From the NCBI GenBank assembly GCA_033127725.1, contig AP026798.1:1612001-1676000 (forward strand): 64,000 bases of DNA, given 5' to 3'. The stretch comes from Bombiscardovia nodaiensis. Its GTDB lineage: Bacteria; Actinomycetota; Actinomycetes; Actinomycetales; Bifidobacteriaceae. The notes beneath the pieces are model-generated. The model had not been told where the DNA came from. It was given only the letters and a program-made list of their open reading frames with translations, and ran no database searches. A program made the translations under genes and the position numbers. Of the stretch, positions 18,233 to 27,270 are shown piece by piece. The number at the start of each line of letters is the position of its first letter. Positions within the stretch are counted from its first letter, which is position 1.

Positions 18233-19089
18233 ATGAGCGTTCCAGAACTAACTTTGAATAATGGCGTTCAGCTGCCAACTATCGGCCTGGGCGTCTTCCA
18301 AGCCTCCCCCGAGGAGACCGTAGGAGCCGTGCGCGCAGCCCTGGAGACTGGCTACCGCCACATCGACACTGCCGCAGCCTACCGCAACGAAGAAGCCGTG
18401 GGCCAGGGCATTCGAGAATCCGGAGTGCCGCGCGACGAAATTTTCGTAGAGACGAAAGCCTGGATTGCTGACTACGGCTCCGAAGCAACCCTGCGCGCTT
18501 TCGACGATTCGACCCGCAAGCTAGGCGTAGACACCATCGACTTACTCATCCTCCACCAGCCCGCCCCCGCAACTGGGAGCAGACGCTTGCTGCATACCAC
18601 GCTTTGGAAAAACTACTGAGCGAGGGCAAAGTGCGCGCCATTGGTGTCTCCAATTTCCAAGAGAACCACTTAGAGGCCCTGCTCAAGGAGGCCAGCGTGG
18701 TGCCAGCCGTCAATCAGATTGAGCTCCACCCCTACTTCCAAGAGAAGTCTCTGGTCGCAGCCAACGCCAAGGCAGGCATTCTCACTCAGGCTTGGTCACC
18801 CATCGGCGGCATCACCTTCTACCCCGGTTGGGGCGGCTCCGAGGCTCGCTCCACGCTGAAAGATCCAACCATCGTCAGCATCGCTCAAGCGCATGGTAAG
18901 ACTCCAGCCCAAGTGATGCTGCGCTGGGGCATTCAAGAAGGCCGCTCGGTGATTCCCAAGTCCGTCAAGCCCTCGCGTATCGCCGAAAACTTCGATATTT
19001 TCGATTTCCAACTCAACCAAGACGAAATGAAGGCCATCGACGGACTCGACACCGGCGTGCGCGGCGGCCCAGACCCCAACGAGTTCTAA
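18233..19089 (+). pseudogene. Aldo/keto reductase 1, interrupted by a frameshift
   Basis: An NADPH-dependent aldo/keto reductase in two frames: 18233-18619 and a continuation whose open frame runs to 19089. The N-terminal part has NNGVQLPTIGLGVFQ, HIDTAAAYRNEEAVG (catalytic Asp and Tyr), ETKAW (Lys) and LILHQPAP (His). The continuation NWEQTLAAYHALEKLLSEGKVRAIGVSNF is in another frame. One extra C in the C5 run at 18564-18568 would join them as HQPAPRNWEQ and give a normal protein of about 285 residues ending GPDPNEF. The rest (IELHPYFQ, WSPIGG, IPKSVKPSRIAEN) is intact, so the break is recent or an error. It is followed by a second, intact reductase 59 bases downstream and probably co-transcribed. 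Confidence 0.82.
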
Positions 19090-19148
19090 GCCAAGCGTAC
19101 CCGCAGACCGCCGGTCAACAAGTACATTCATTAGCGAAAGAGACAACT

Positions 19149-19991
19149 ATGGAAACAGTGAAACTGAACAACGGCGTCGAGATGCCGGCCCTAGGCCTGG
19201 GCGTCTTCCTCATGAGCGAGACCGAAGTACGCAGCACAGTACCGATGGCGCTCGACGCAGGCTACCGGATGATTGACACCGCCTCCCGCTACTACAACGA
19301 GGAAGCTGTGGGCCGCTCTATCGCCGAATCCGGCATCTCCCGCGACCAACTGTTCGTGACCAGCAAGCTCTGGTTCAAGGACCACGGCGAGGAAGCCACC
19401 AAGCGCGCCTTCCAAGTCACGCTCGACAAGCTGGGTCTGGACTACCTGGACCTCTACCTGATTCACCAGCCCTTCGGCGACTACTACGGCGCCTGGCGGG
19501 CCATGGAGGACCTGTACGAACAGGGGCTCATCCGCGCTATCGGTGTCTCCAACTTTTACCCCGACCGCTACCTGGACTTGGTCACCTTCAACAAGGTGGT
19601 ACCGGCCGTGGACCAGCGCGAAGTGCATCCCCTGAACCAGCAGAAGGACATGGTCAAGCTGGCGAGCGAGCACGGAACCGTCGTGCAAGCCTGGGCGCCC
19701 CTAGCCCAGGGCAGCAAGCAGGCCTTCGACAGCCCAATTTTGAAGGGCATTGCTGCGGCTCACCACAAGTCAGTGGCTCAGGTCATGCTCCGTTGGCTCC
19801 TCCAGCGCGGCATCCCCATGGTCGCCAAGAGCACCCACGAGAACCGCCTGCGCGAGAACATCGATATTTTTGACTTCCAACTGACTGACCCCGAGATGGA
19901 CCAAATCGCCAGCATGGACCAAGCTCGCCCTATCGGCGGACGCACCCACTACGACCCCGAGCTCTTCCAGGCCGTCATGCAACTCCAGTAA
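19149..19991 (+). CDS. Aldo/keto reductase 2 (2,5-diketogluconate reductase-like)
   Basis: A 280-residue cytosolic TIM-barrel oxidoreductase that reduces carbonyl compounds with NAD(P)H. The catalytic tetrad is complete: Asp43 and Tyr48 in MIDTASRYYNEEAVG, Lys73 in TSKLW, His106 in LIHQPFG. Further family marks are AIGVSNF, the VQAWAPLAQG segment and the coenzyme-binding VAKSTHENRLREN near the C-terminus. The substrate cannot be read from the sequence. It forms a probable two-gene operon with the frameshifted paralogue upstream, under the divergent TetR regulator, and ends before a clear terminator. Confidence 0.93.
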   Translation: METVKLNNGVEMPALGLGVFLMSETEVRSTVPMALDAGYRMIDTASRYYNEEAVGRSIAESGISRDQLFVTSKLWFKDHGEEATKRAFQVTLDKLGLDYLDLYLIHQPFGDYYGAWRAMEDLYEQGLIRAIGVSNFYPDRYLDLVTFNKVVPAVDQREVHPLNQQKDMVKLASEHGTVVQAWAPLAQGSKQAFDSPILKGIAAAHHKSVAQVMLRWLLQRGIPMVAKSTHENRLRENIDIFDFQLTDPEMDQIASMDQARPIGGRTHYDPELFQAVMQLQ

Positions 19992-20027
19992 GTATCAACT
20001 CCAAGTCAAAGAGCCCTATCAACACTG

Positions 20028-20062
20028 CTCCCGCTGCCCGTACTGTGGCCGCGGGAGTTTTA
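20028..20062 (+). terminator. Terminator of the aldo/keto reductase operon
   Basis: Arms CTCCCGC (20028-20034) and GCGGGAG (20051-20057) are followed by TTTTAT, 37 bases after the stop codon. Confidence 0.8.
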
Positions 20063-20248
20063 TATAGCTCAACACCAATCCCTACGGGCATCCTCAGGAC
20101 CGCCCGTCACAATGAAACCAAGCCAACATCATCTCAGCTGCCTGAAGCTGCTTCCCGCCGAGGCACAAGGAAGTAAAGGAAACACATACCGCTTTCAGCA
20201 AACATTCAGAGAAGCAGCGTAGACTAACAATATAGTTCAAGGAATCGG

Positions 20249-20270
20249 CAGGCTTGGGGAAGCCTGTTTT
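20249..20270 (+). promoter_or_regulatory. Attenuator-like hairpin before RCC1 protein 3
   Basis: CAGGCTT-GGGG-AAGCCTG followed directly by TTTT forms a small intrinsic-terminator-like hairpin 56 bases before the GTG start. A TAGACT box (20220-20225), like the -10 of the other two RCC1 genes, lies just upstream, so the hairpin would be in the 5' leader. Its effect on expression is inferred. Confidence 0.4.
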
Positions 20271-20325
20271 ACCGCCATTGACGGCAACGCTTCTGGGGAT
20301 ATCAGCAGCTTTCAAGGGGTTTACG

Positions 20326-22647
20326 GTGAGAAACATTCGACGTGTCAGCTCTTATGCGGCCGTTACTGTGCTCGTTGCCATTGCCCTGCTGAGCCTGTGG
20401 TTAGTGCCATCTGCGAGCGCAAATGCTCTGCCAGAACAGGCGACCGCATCAGGTCAGCAAGTAGCTCAGAGCCAGTCAGCCAAGCCAGATAAGTTGGGCA
20501 AGTCAGCCAAGTCTGGCAAACAAAACGCGCCAGACAAACAAGATTCATCAGATCAATCAGGCCGACTAGAGCAATCAGACAAACAAGGCAAATCAGATCA
20601 GTCAGCCCAATCAGACCAACAAGATCAATCAGGCCAACTAGACAAGGCTCTGTCAGCGCAAGCAGCCATACCCAGTGGGCAGCAGCAAGCTGTGAGCGGG
20701 TTAGACCTGCCTGCGCGCAAGTCCGGCGCGACGCAAGCAGATAGCAGCAAGCCCTTACAGCCGTATTCCATTACATCGAGCGACTCCGCAACGCCAACAG
20801 GGCAGTCAGACGCAGCGCCAAAACTTACGCCGCGCGACTCCAGCACCCACACCGTAAGCTTCGTCGATCCCCAGGGTGGCACAGTTCCAGCCCCGCAGAC
20901 CGTCGTCGACGGCAATTATGCCACCTGGCCAGCCACCGAACCCACCCACACCGGGTACGCTTTTGACTGGTGGTATTTGGCCAACGATCCCTACAATTTC
21001 AACCTTCCTGTCCACACGGACCTCACCCTCACCGCCCACTGGGAACGCAGCGAGGCGAGTATGACCCCCAATCACGGCCCCACGGCTGGCGGCACCCATG
21101 TGGCCATTAACCTGCCCAAACGGCACGCTCCCCGCTTCGTCAAGGTCTCCGGAAGCAGGGGCCAATTCTCGCTCGGCATCGGCATGGACCGCTACTTGTA
21201 CGCCTGGGGTTTGAATGACGTGGGCCAGCTCGGCATCGGCACCGCGGGCGACTACTACTACACCACACCTCTGCGTATCCCCATTACCATGCCCAGCAAC
21301 ATGGCCTTCACCGACATCAGCGCCGGTGTCTACCACGGCCTGGCCGCCGACAGCCAAGGGCACATCTATTCCTGGGGCGACAACGAACACGGGCAGTTAG
21401 GCATCGGCTCCCCAGATAACAGCGCCCACCCCAGCCTGCGCGACATCACCAGCGCCTTCCCCGCTGGAGTCAAGATTACGCAGGTCTCGGCTGGCGTGTG
21501 GACCTCCATGTGCATCGACAGCACGGGCCGGTCTTGGGCTTGGGGCTACAACAATGAGGGCCAACTCGGCGTCGGGTATCCTTACCCCCAGTACTCCCCC
21601 ATGGAGATGACCGCGCGCTTCCCCGCAGGCACCCGCCTAGCCACCATTAAGGCAGGCCTTTGGAACGGCGCAGCCTTGGACACCAACGGCCATGTGTGGG
21701 AGTGGGGCGACAACCAGTACGGGCAGATAGGTCTGGGATTTGTGAGTCCTTCGACCCAATTCCAAACCTCTCCCCTAGACGTGACCAGCTACATCCCTAC
21801 TACCGCTAGAATCACGAGTATCGACTATGGCAACTTCAATACCTTCGCCATCGACGAGACCGGCCACTTGTGGGGCTGGGGCTGGAACGACACCAACCAA
21901 ATCGGCACGGGCAACCTTACTGACGTGTCCACCCCCTTCGACATCACCAGCAAGCTGCCTGGCAACCCGCACATCGTGAGCGCCAGTCCGGGCGACAACC
22001 ACAGCCTGGCCATCGACGACCAAGGTCACGTCTACGCCTGGGGCTCCGATGAATACGGGCAGCTGGGCTTCGGCACGATTAACAACAGCAACTACAATCC
22101 TATCGACATCACCCCTAGTTTCAGACGAGGCACTACTGTGGCGTCCGTGGTCGGCGCTGGCGGCTTCTCTCTGGCTCTCGACACCCAAGGCAAGGCTTGG
22201 GGTTGGGGCTTTAACAACATGTCCATGCTGGGCAACGGCAACGATGTCAACCAAGCCTGGCCTGTCCAGGTAGGTCTGCCCACTATAGATGTCACCCAAG
22301 TGACCTTCGGCGGTCTGGCGGGCAGCAATCTGGCCATGGACGTAGCAACTGGCACCTGGTGGGTCGATACACCAGCTCATCCCTCTGGACCGGTCACCGT
22401 GCTCGTCAAGTGGACCCTCAATGGGACAGCACAGACTGACTACAGTTTCATCTTCAACTATGACTCCGATGTCGTGCCTATGAACCTTCCCACGGCGGGC
22501 TCAATCCCCCTGATGCGCTGGTCCGGGAGCAGCCTTATTCTCGCTGGCTTCCTAGGCCTAGCGGCAATCGCCGTCTTTGCCCTACGCGCGCGTTCCGCCC
22601 ATGGTTCTCACGCCCGCAAAGCCCGCCGCCGGGACTCATTTGTGTAG
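20326..22647 (+). CDS. Secreted RCC1-repeat surface protein 3
   Basis: A 773-residue paralogue of the two larger RCC1 proteins with only one propeller. A signal peptide (about 1-34, ending ASANA) is followed by a low-complexity stalk rich in Ser, Gln, Asp and Lys (about 40-165). Then come one InlB/Flg_new repeat (HTVSFVDPQGGTVPAPQ to LTAHWER), a TIG-like NHGPTAGGTHV segment, an RCC1 propeller (about 290-635), an Ig-like segment, LPTAG, a membrane helix and a basic tail. The stalk probably lifts the propeller from the cell wall. GTG 20326 is chosen because AAGGGG lies six bases upstream and the signal peptide begins there; the frame is open 24 codons further. It has no poly-G run and so is not switched like its paralogues. 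Confidence 0.85.
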   Translation: MRNIRRVSSYAAVTVLVAIALLSLWLVPSASANALPEQATASGQQVAQSQSAKPDKLGKSAKSGKQNAPDKQDSSDQSGRLEQSDKQGKSDQSAQSDQQDQSGQLDKALSAQAAIPSGQQQAVSGLDLPARKSGATQADSSKPLQPYSITSSDSATPTGQSDAAPKLTPRDSSTHTVSFVDPQGGTVPAPQTVVDGNYATWPATEPTHTGYAFDWWYLANDPYNFNLPVHTDLTLTAHWERSEASMTPNHGPTAGGTHVAINLPKRHAPRFVKVSGSRGQFSLGIGMDRYLYAWGLNDVGQLGIGTAGDYYYTTPLRIPITMPSNMAFTDISAGVYHGLAADSQGHIYSWGDNEHGQLGIGSPDNSAHPSLRDITSAFPAGVKITQVSAGVWTSMCIDSTGRSWAWGYNNEGQLGVGYPYPQYSPMEMTARFPAGTRLATIKAGLWNGAALDTNGHVWEWGDNQYGQIGLGFVSPSTQFQTSPLDVTSYIPTTARITSIDYGNFNTFAIDETGHLWGWGWNDTNQIGTGNLTDVSTPFDITSKLPGNPHIVSASPGDNHSLAIDDQGHVYAWGSDEYGQLGFGTINNSNYNPIDITPSFRRGTTVASVVGAGGFSLALDTQGKAWGWGFNNMSMLGNGNDVNQAWPVQVGLPTIDVTQVTFGGLAGSNLAMDVATGTWWVDTPAHPSGPVTVLVKWTLNGTAQTDYSFIFNYDSDVVPMNLPTAGSIPLMRWSGSSLILAGFLGLAAIAVFALRARSAHGSHARKARRRDSFV

Positions 22648-22753
22648 CCCTCGCAAAAACTACTGGCAGTAGGAATACTTGCTAAGGGTGCCTGTTGAGA
22701 AGCATAGGAAGCAAGACCGTTTGGTCGCAAGCAACGAGCACTTGGAGGTATGG

Positions 22754-23683
22754 ATGAGCGAACACACGCAGACCCATAGCCGACTGAGCGGGCGAGCGGG
22801 CGGCTTCAGCCTGCGCGAACTCAACCAGCTGAGCCAATATTCCTATGGGGTTGGGCGCGCAGACTCGATGACGCTGCTGGGTCGGCACAACTTTAACGAC
22901 GATGACCTGGGAGCATATTGGGTTTTGGACTCGCTCTACAGCCCCAGCAACGGTTTCGAAGGGTTTATTGTGGCAACCCTTACACCTGAGGGCGAAGCTG
23001 ACTACGAGCATATAGCCGTTGTCTTTGCTGGCACCAATATTAAGGATGATGCCCGCAACGACCTACGCGCCACGCCCGGAACGTTTATGATTCCCTGGAA
23101 AAACTCTTTCGGACAAGCTGACCAGGCTGAAATACTCGTACAAAAAGCCATATATCTTGCCGAGGAACACGGATGCCCCTGCCCGCATATCATCTTGAGC
23201 GGCCATAGTTTGGGCGCAGGTCTGGCCATTATGAAAGCCCTGGAGCACAATTTGACAGCCCAGGTATTCTGCGCTGTGGATCCCTGGCGTGTGCTCACCC
23301 CGGCTGAGCGCCAACGGGCTAGATCCTTACGATCCGATTGTCAGATTGTGGACTACCGGCTGACCAATGACCGGCTGACTGGCCCCCTCAATCACTTCCT
23401 AAGCGGTCAAGATAACCGCAGCGCGCGCGTAGTGTGGTGCGGCACCGGTACCGACCCCTTCTGCCACTGGCTCGGCAACTTCACCTTCGACACCACCGGC
23501 GACATCGTCCGCTCGCAGCCTCCTGAGCAAGCGGGCAGCTTCCGCCATATTCGTCAGGCTCTGGCCACGTTCAAACAGCAAGCACATCACAAGGTCAGCG
23601 CCCTCAAGGGCTTTGCCGCAAATCTTGCAGATGCCCAACAGAGCTGGCTGGACAAGCTCAGTAAGAACCAGTCCCTCGGATAA
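22754..23683 (+). CDS. Lipase-fold alpha/beta hydrolase (Mbeg1/DUF2974-like)
   Basis: A 309-residue protein with the class 3 lipase pattern: YWVLDS and a strand ending VVFAGTN (oxyanion region), then the nucleophile elbow IILSGHSLGAG with Ser132. An Asp in CAVDPW and His residues in NHFLSG or CHWLGNF could complete a triad. There is no signal peptide or membrane helix, so it is cytoplasmic or exported by an unrecognised route. Substrate unknown; a lipase/esterase reaction is inferred. ATG 22754 is chosen over an open upstream extension because GGAGG lies five bases before it. Its 3' end overlaps that of the convergent sugar transferase gene by 26 bases. Confidence 0.75.
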   Translation: MSEHTQTHSRLSGRAGGFSLRELNQLSQYSYGVGRADSMTLLGRHNFNDDDLGAYWVLDSLYSPSNGFEGFIVATLTPEGEADYEHIAVVFAGTNIKDDARNDLRATPGTFMIPWKNSFGQADQAEILVQKAIYLAEEHGCPCPHIILSGHSLGAGLAIMKALEHNLTAQVFCAVDPWRVLTPAERQRARSLRSDCQIVDYRLTNDRLTGPLNHFLSGQDNRSARVVWCGTGTDPFCHWLGNFTFDTTGDIVRSQPPEQAGSFRHIRQALATFKQQAHHKVSALKGFAANLADAQQSWLDKLSKNQSLG

Positions 23684-25295
23684 CGATCGCTACAGTTTTT
23701 AATAAAATAGCGATGTCTCCCGTCAAGGACCAGTTCTGAATATACGAAATATCAGCATACTCAGACTGCTCCCGCGTCAGATTGCTCCGCCCAGAAATCT
23801 GCCAGAGACCAGTAATACCAGGTTTCGCCAGTAGGCGTGAGGAGTAGAGCACGTTGTAGCGGGAAACTTCCTCGGGCAGGGCTGGCCTGGGCCCTACCAA
23901 ACTCATTTCGCCCTTGAGTACATTGAAAAGTTGCGGCAACTCATCCAGCGAAGTACGCCGAATAAAACGGCCTACACGAGTTACCCTAGGATCATCTTTG
24001 ATCTTAAACAAGAAGCGGTTTTCGATGCCATAATCCTTGGCCAGCTGCTGCTTAATCTGCTCCGCGTCCACCCGCATTGAACGGAATTTATACATGATGA
24101 AGGGTTGACCGTGCAAGCCGATACGCTTTTGAGCAAAAATGATCGGCCCACCGTCGTCGCACTTCACGCACAGGGCTACACATGCCAACAGCGGGGAGAG
24201 GATTATCAGGGCGAACGCCGACAACACCATATCAAAAGCGCGCTTGAGCAGGCGGGTAGATAGGGAGTACTGGGGCAGTTGAGCGGTGACGACCGGCATG
24301 GTTGGATTGTTGCGCAAGCGCAGAGAGGACCCATCGAGGTCAGCGATGGACGACGATAGAGCAAGTTCGATGCCCATGGATTCAATCGTCAGCGACAGCG
24401 CCCGCAGGGTTTGGGAATTGCGCGAGAGCACATCGGTAATCAGCACAGTTTGCACCTTGAGACTTTTGGCCATCTGCGGCAGGCGGGTATCGAGCGGGAG
24501 TATGGTGAGCCCCTGCTCAATCGGGCTCGTAGGCTCAAACTGCGCGGCTTGAATGATCTCGCTGTCTCCTTCAGCACTAGAGCGCACACCAGCTATTGGG
24601 CACACGGCCACTGGAACGTAACCAATACCCTTATTTTTCTCAAGCTCTTGTATAGTCTTGTGGATACCTTCGGGCGAGCCAACAATGATAGTGCTGTAGT
24701 TGCAAGCGCCTCTCCGCCTCTGTCGATGCAGGAACCTACGCATCAGCCATCGTTCAAGCAGACACATACCGGCGCTTAACAGCGGAATAAAAATAGTCAA
24801 CGACCGCGGAATGTCGAGTTTGAACACGTATGAAACCGCGCACATCAGCAGAAAGTCATAGGGAATGGCTTCTAATATTTTGTTGTACACGTCGTAGCCG
24901 CCGCCCATGGTGTGACGGCTATAGATGTGAGTCACTGCGAGACTGACCACCCAAGCAGCGGCCACCAATGAGATAAAAACGGCAATGGGTTGCTTCAACG
25001 CTATGGTTTCAACCAAAAAATCGTAACTCGCAGGGTGCAGTATAAAAAGCATTCCGGTTGCGCACACGGCAACCAACGCGTCGAGCAGCATGAGCACAAG
25101 ATTATAGAGCAAGCTCCAAGTCGGTACGGCGTAGTCAAAAATTCGATACCGGTGGTTACCACGAAAGAGGGCTGAAAATGGCTGATCTGGTGAGTGATTC
25201 CCGCTAGCCGACGAATCAGCAGAAGCATGAGAGGAGCCAGACGTTGGCCAAACCACATCCGGTGGCTCAGCTCCAACATCGCTCTTCAGCCGCAT
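23658..25295 (-). CDS. Exopolysaccharide priming sugar transferase (polyprenyl glycosylphosphotransferase)
   Basis: Starts polysaccharide repeat assembly by moving a sugar phosphate from a nucleotide sugar to undecaprenyl phosphate. The 545-residue protein has four or five N-terminal membrane helices, a CoA-binding-like middle region, and a C-terminal bacterial sugar transferase domain after another helix. Landmarks are KRAFDMVLS, the KFRSM motif, RVGRFIRRTSLDELPQ, GEMSLVGPRP and KPGITGLWQISGRS. This is the WbaP/RfbP type. The frame is open to 25451, but ATG 25295 has AAGGGG six bases upstream. It is divergent from the Wzz-like gene and heads the polysaccharide locus. Galactose or glucose as first sugar cannot be decided. 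Confidence 0.92.
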   Translation of the reverse strand: MRLKSDVGAEPPDVVWPTSGSSHASADSSASGNHSPDQPFSALFRGNHRYRIFDYAVPTWSLLYNLVLMLLDALVAVCATGMLFILHPASYDFLVETIALKQPIAVFISLVAAAWVVSLAVTHIYSRHTMGGGYDVYNKILEAIPYDFLLMCAVSYVFKLDIPRSLTIFIPLLSAGMCLLERWLMRRFLHRQRRRGACNYSTIIVGSPEGIHKTIQELEKNKGIGYVPVAVCPIAGVRSSAEGDSEIIQAAQFEPTSPIEQGLTILPLDTRLPQMAKSLKVQTVLITDVLSRNSQTLRALSLTIESMGIELALSSSIADLDGSSLRLRNNPTMPVVTAQLPQYSLSTRLLKRAFDMVLSAFALIILSPLLACVALCVKCDDGGPIIFAQKRIGLHGQPFIMYKFRSMRVDAEQIKQQLAKDYGIENRFLFKIKDDPRVTRVGRFIRRTSLDELPQLFNVLKGEMSLVGPRPALPEEVSRYNVLYSSRLLAKPGITGLWQISGRSNLTREQSEYADISYIQNWSLTGDIAILLKTVAIVIRGTGSY

Positions 25296-25645
25296 TCTGC
25301 ACCCCTTTATATCCCCATATAACGCTTGAGCCGACCTATCGTCCATCGTCTCGCTGTTACGGCAACATTCCCCAGGCACCAGTCTATAATGAAAATCGCA
25401 ACTCATACCCCAAAAAACTAAGAAGTGTGAGTTTTCTCCCGCGCGTATCATAAAAAATAGGGAAATGTAACTACCAGCAACCTATTGCTAACAGCGGGCT
25501 CACGCATAGCAAACCACACTGATATGCTTTACAAAAGCTGTATCAATACTACGGAGTAAGGTTTAATATACATAGTAGTGTGTTGTCGAGGGGCAGCTAT
25601 CATAGTAACGTTGTGCTGAGTAGAGAAGATGAATGGGGACTTGTT

Positions 25646-26971
25646 GTGCAAAAATCAAGCGTGTTTCGCCAGCTACGTAAGCAGTCTGTAGCGGCTTTAG
25701 TGACTTTTATTGTGGCCTTTGCGGTCGTTGTTATATACACCATCACTAGGCCGCCTGAGTATACCGCTACTGCCCAGCTCGTGGCTTCTTACAAGGGCAA
25801 TCCAAACTCAACTTCACCTGGTGAAGCTAATTCTGGAATGACCTTCGTACACACGCAGATGAATAGCTATCCGCAGCTGGTCAAGACTGAGTCTGTGCTC
25901 AAGCCTGTTATCCGTGACCTTGATCTGGACACCACAGTTGAGGACCTGGCAGACCACGTTAGCCTGACCAACCCGCGCGGCACGTTCATTATCAACATCT
26001 CCGTTGACTCCAGAAAACGCCAGGAAGCCGCAGACATTGCCAACAGCGTGGCCCAGCAGCTCACTTGGCTTACATCATCTCAACAATTTAGAACTGGCAA
26101 AATCTCTGCGCAACTCAAAACCGTGCAGAGAGCCGAATTGCCCACCTCACCAAGCTCGCCAAAAATCCCGGTCTACCTCCTCGCAGGCCTGCTCCTGAGC
26201 GCTGGCCTCGCCATCCTCGTAGCTGCCCTTATGCGAGTGCCCAACGAAAAGGTTGGCACTGAGGGCGTGGCAAAAGAACTCATTAAAGCACCGCTCCTGG
26301 GCGAGCTCAAGAGTGAGCTGTATGCAGGCAATCCTGAGCTGCCCATCATTGACGACCCACAGAGCAAGGAAGCCAGCACTTATCGCTACATTAAGGCCAA
26401 CCTGGTCTCTCTGGCTGGTCGAAATACCAAGGTCGGCACCGAAGGCAGGATTTTCGTATTCACTTCGGCGCAGGAAGGGGCCATGAGCTCGCTCGCTTCC
26501 ATCAATATTGCTGCCTCGCTGGCGGATGAAGACAAGCGCGTCTTGCTCATCGACGCCAACACCCAGCAGAGCTCCATTGCTGAGCGCCTGGGCCTGTCAA
26601 ACACCCTGGGGTTGAGCGACGTGCTCACTGGCGAGACCGAGCTCGACAATGCCGTTCAGCGCTTCGACAAGAGCAATATGTACATTCTGCCCACGGGTAC
26701 TCACCAATTTGAGTCGGCCTTGTCAAACCGCTCGGTGTTCATGAGTGACATGTTCGACAAGATTGAACTGCTATACGACTATGTAATTATCAACACCGCT
26801 CCCCTGCTCGAGGAGAAGGCGGCCCCCGTCCTAGGCAACTTGGCTGACGGTTTCGTCATACTCGCTGCCGATAACACCCGCAAAAAGAGTCTCATCAGGA
26901 CCGTAACTGAGATTAGAAACGGTCAAACGCCAGTCGTTGGCTTCATCTTTGGCAAAGTCAGTACTATCTAG
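25646..26971 (+). CDS. Wzz/BY-kinase-like polysaccharide co-polymerase with degenerate P-loop
   Basis: A membrane protein that should control polysaccharide chain length. It has a Wzz domain between two membrane helices (about residues 14-36 and 174-196), followed by a cytoplasmic tyrosine-autokinase (BY-kinase) domain. The Walker A motif, normally G-x-G-K-S/T, reads AQEGAMSSLASIN (about 272-284) with no Lys. Walker A' reads LLIDAN and Walker B VIINTAP. There is no Tyr-rich C-terminal tail. ATP binding is therefore doubtful and the kinase half probably structural. The start is uncertain: GTG 25646 has GGGG upstream, while GTG 25613 or TTG 25580 are possible. It is divergent from the priming transferase and followed by a strong terminator. 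Confidence 0.85.
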   Translation: MQKSSVFRQLRKQSVAALVTFIVAFAVVVIYTITRPPEYTATAQLVASYKGNPNSTSPGEANSGMTFVHTQMNSYPQLVKTESVLKPVIRDLDLDTTVEDLADHVSLTNPRGTFIINISVDSRKRQEAADIANSVAQQLTWLTSSQQFRTGKISAQLKTVQRAELPTSPSSPKIPVYLLAGLLLSAGLAILVAALMRVPNEKVGTEGVAKELIKAPLLGELKSELYAGNPELPIIDDPQSKEASTYRYIKANLVSLAGRNTKVGTEGRIFVFTSAQEGAMSSLASINIAASLADEDKRVLLIDANTQQSSIAERLGLSNTLGLSDVLTGETELDNAVQRFDKSNMYILPTGTHQFESALSNRSVFMSDMFDKIELLYDYVIINTAPLLEEKAAPVLGNLADGFVILAADNTRKKSLIRTVTEIRNGQTPVVGFIFGKVSTI

Positions 26972-26995
26972 CGCAAGTAACTGCTTACAAGTTCA

Positions 26996-27031
26996 AGAAG
27001 AGGGGCTGGTCTGTTGACCAGCCCCTCTTCT
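26996..27031 (+). terminator. Terminator after the Wzz-like gene
   Basis: A perfect 16-bp stem (AGAAGAGGGGCTGGTC and its complement) with a TGTT loop begins 25 bases after the stop codon. There is no long T run on either strand. Confidence 0.75.
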
Positions 27032-27270
27032 GGTATAGGTTGCCGATGAGCAGACAACGCCACGTCGGCCTAACTGAGAGCTCTCAAGCGCGCAACAAAC
27101 CGCCGTGCTCGTGCCTCCTCATCATGCCAAAGATGGGATTCGTTTCACATCGTCTGGTATGCATCGATAAAATATGCCCCATAGGAGGCCACCAGGGCCC
27201 GTGAGATGCCCTAGATATGGGGACAACAACTCCTTAGTCGAACGGGCGTATATCAAGCCATACAACGCCA

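Noticed and set aside
20440..20650. Repetitive Ser/Gln/Asp/Lys coding stretch considered as a tandem DNA repeat or CRISPR-like array
   Set aside because: Units are irregular in length and sequence and are in frame; it is a low-complexity protein stalk.
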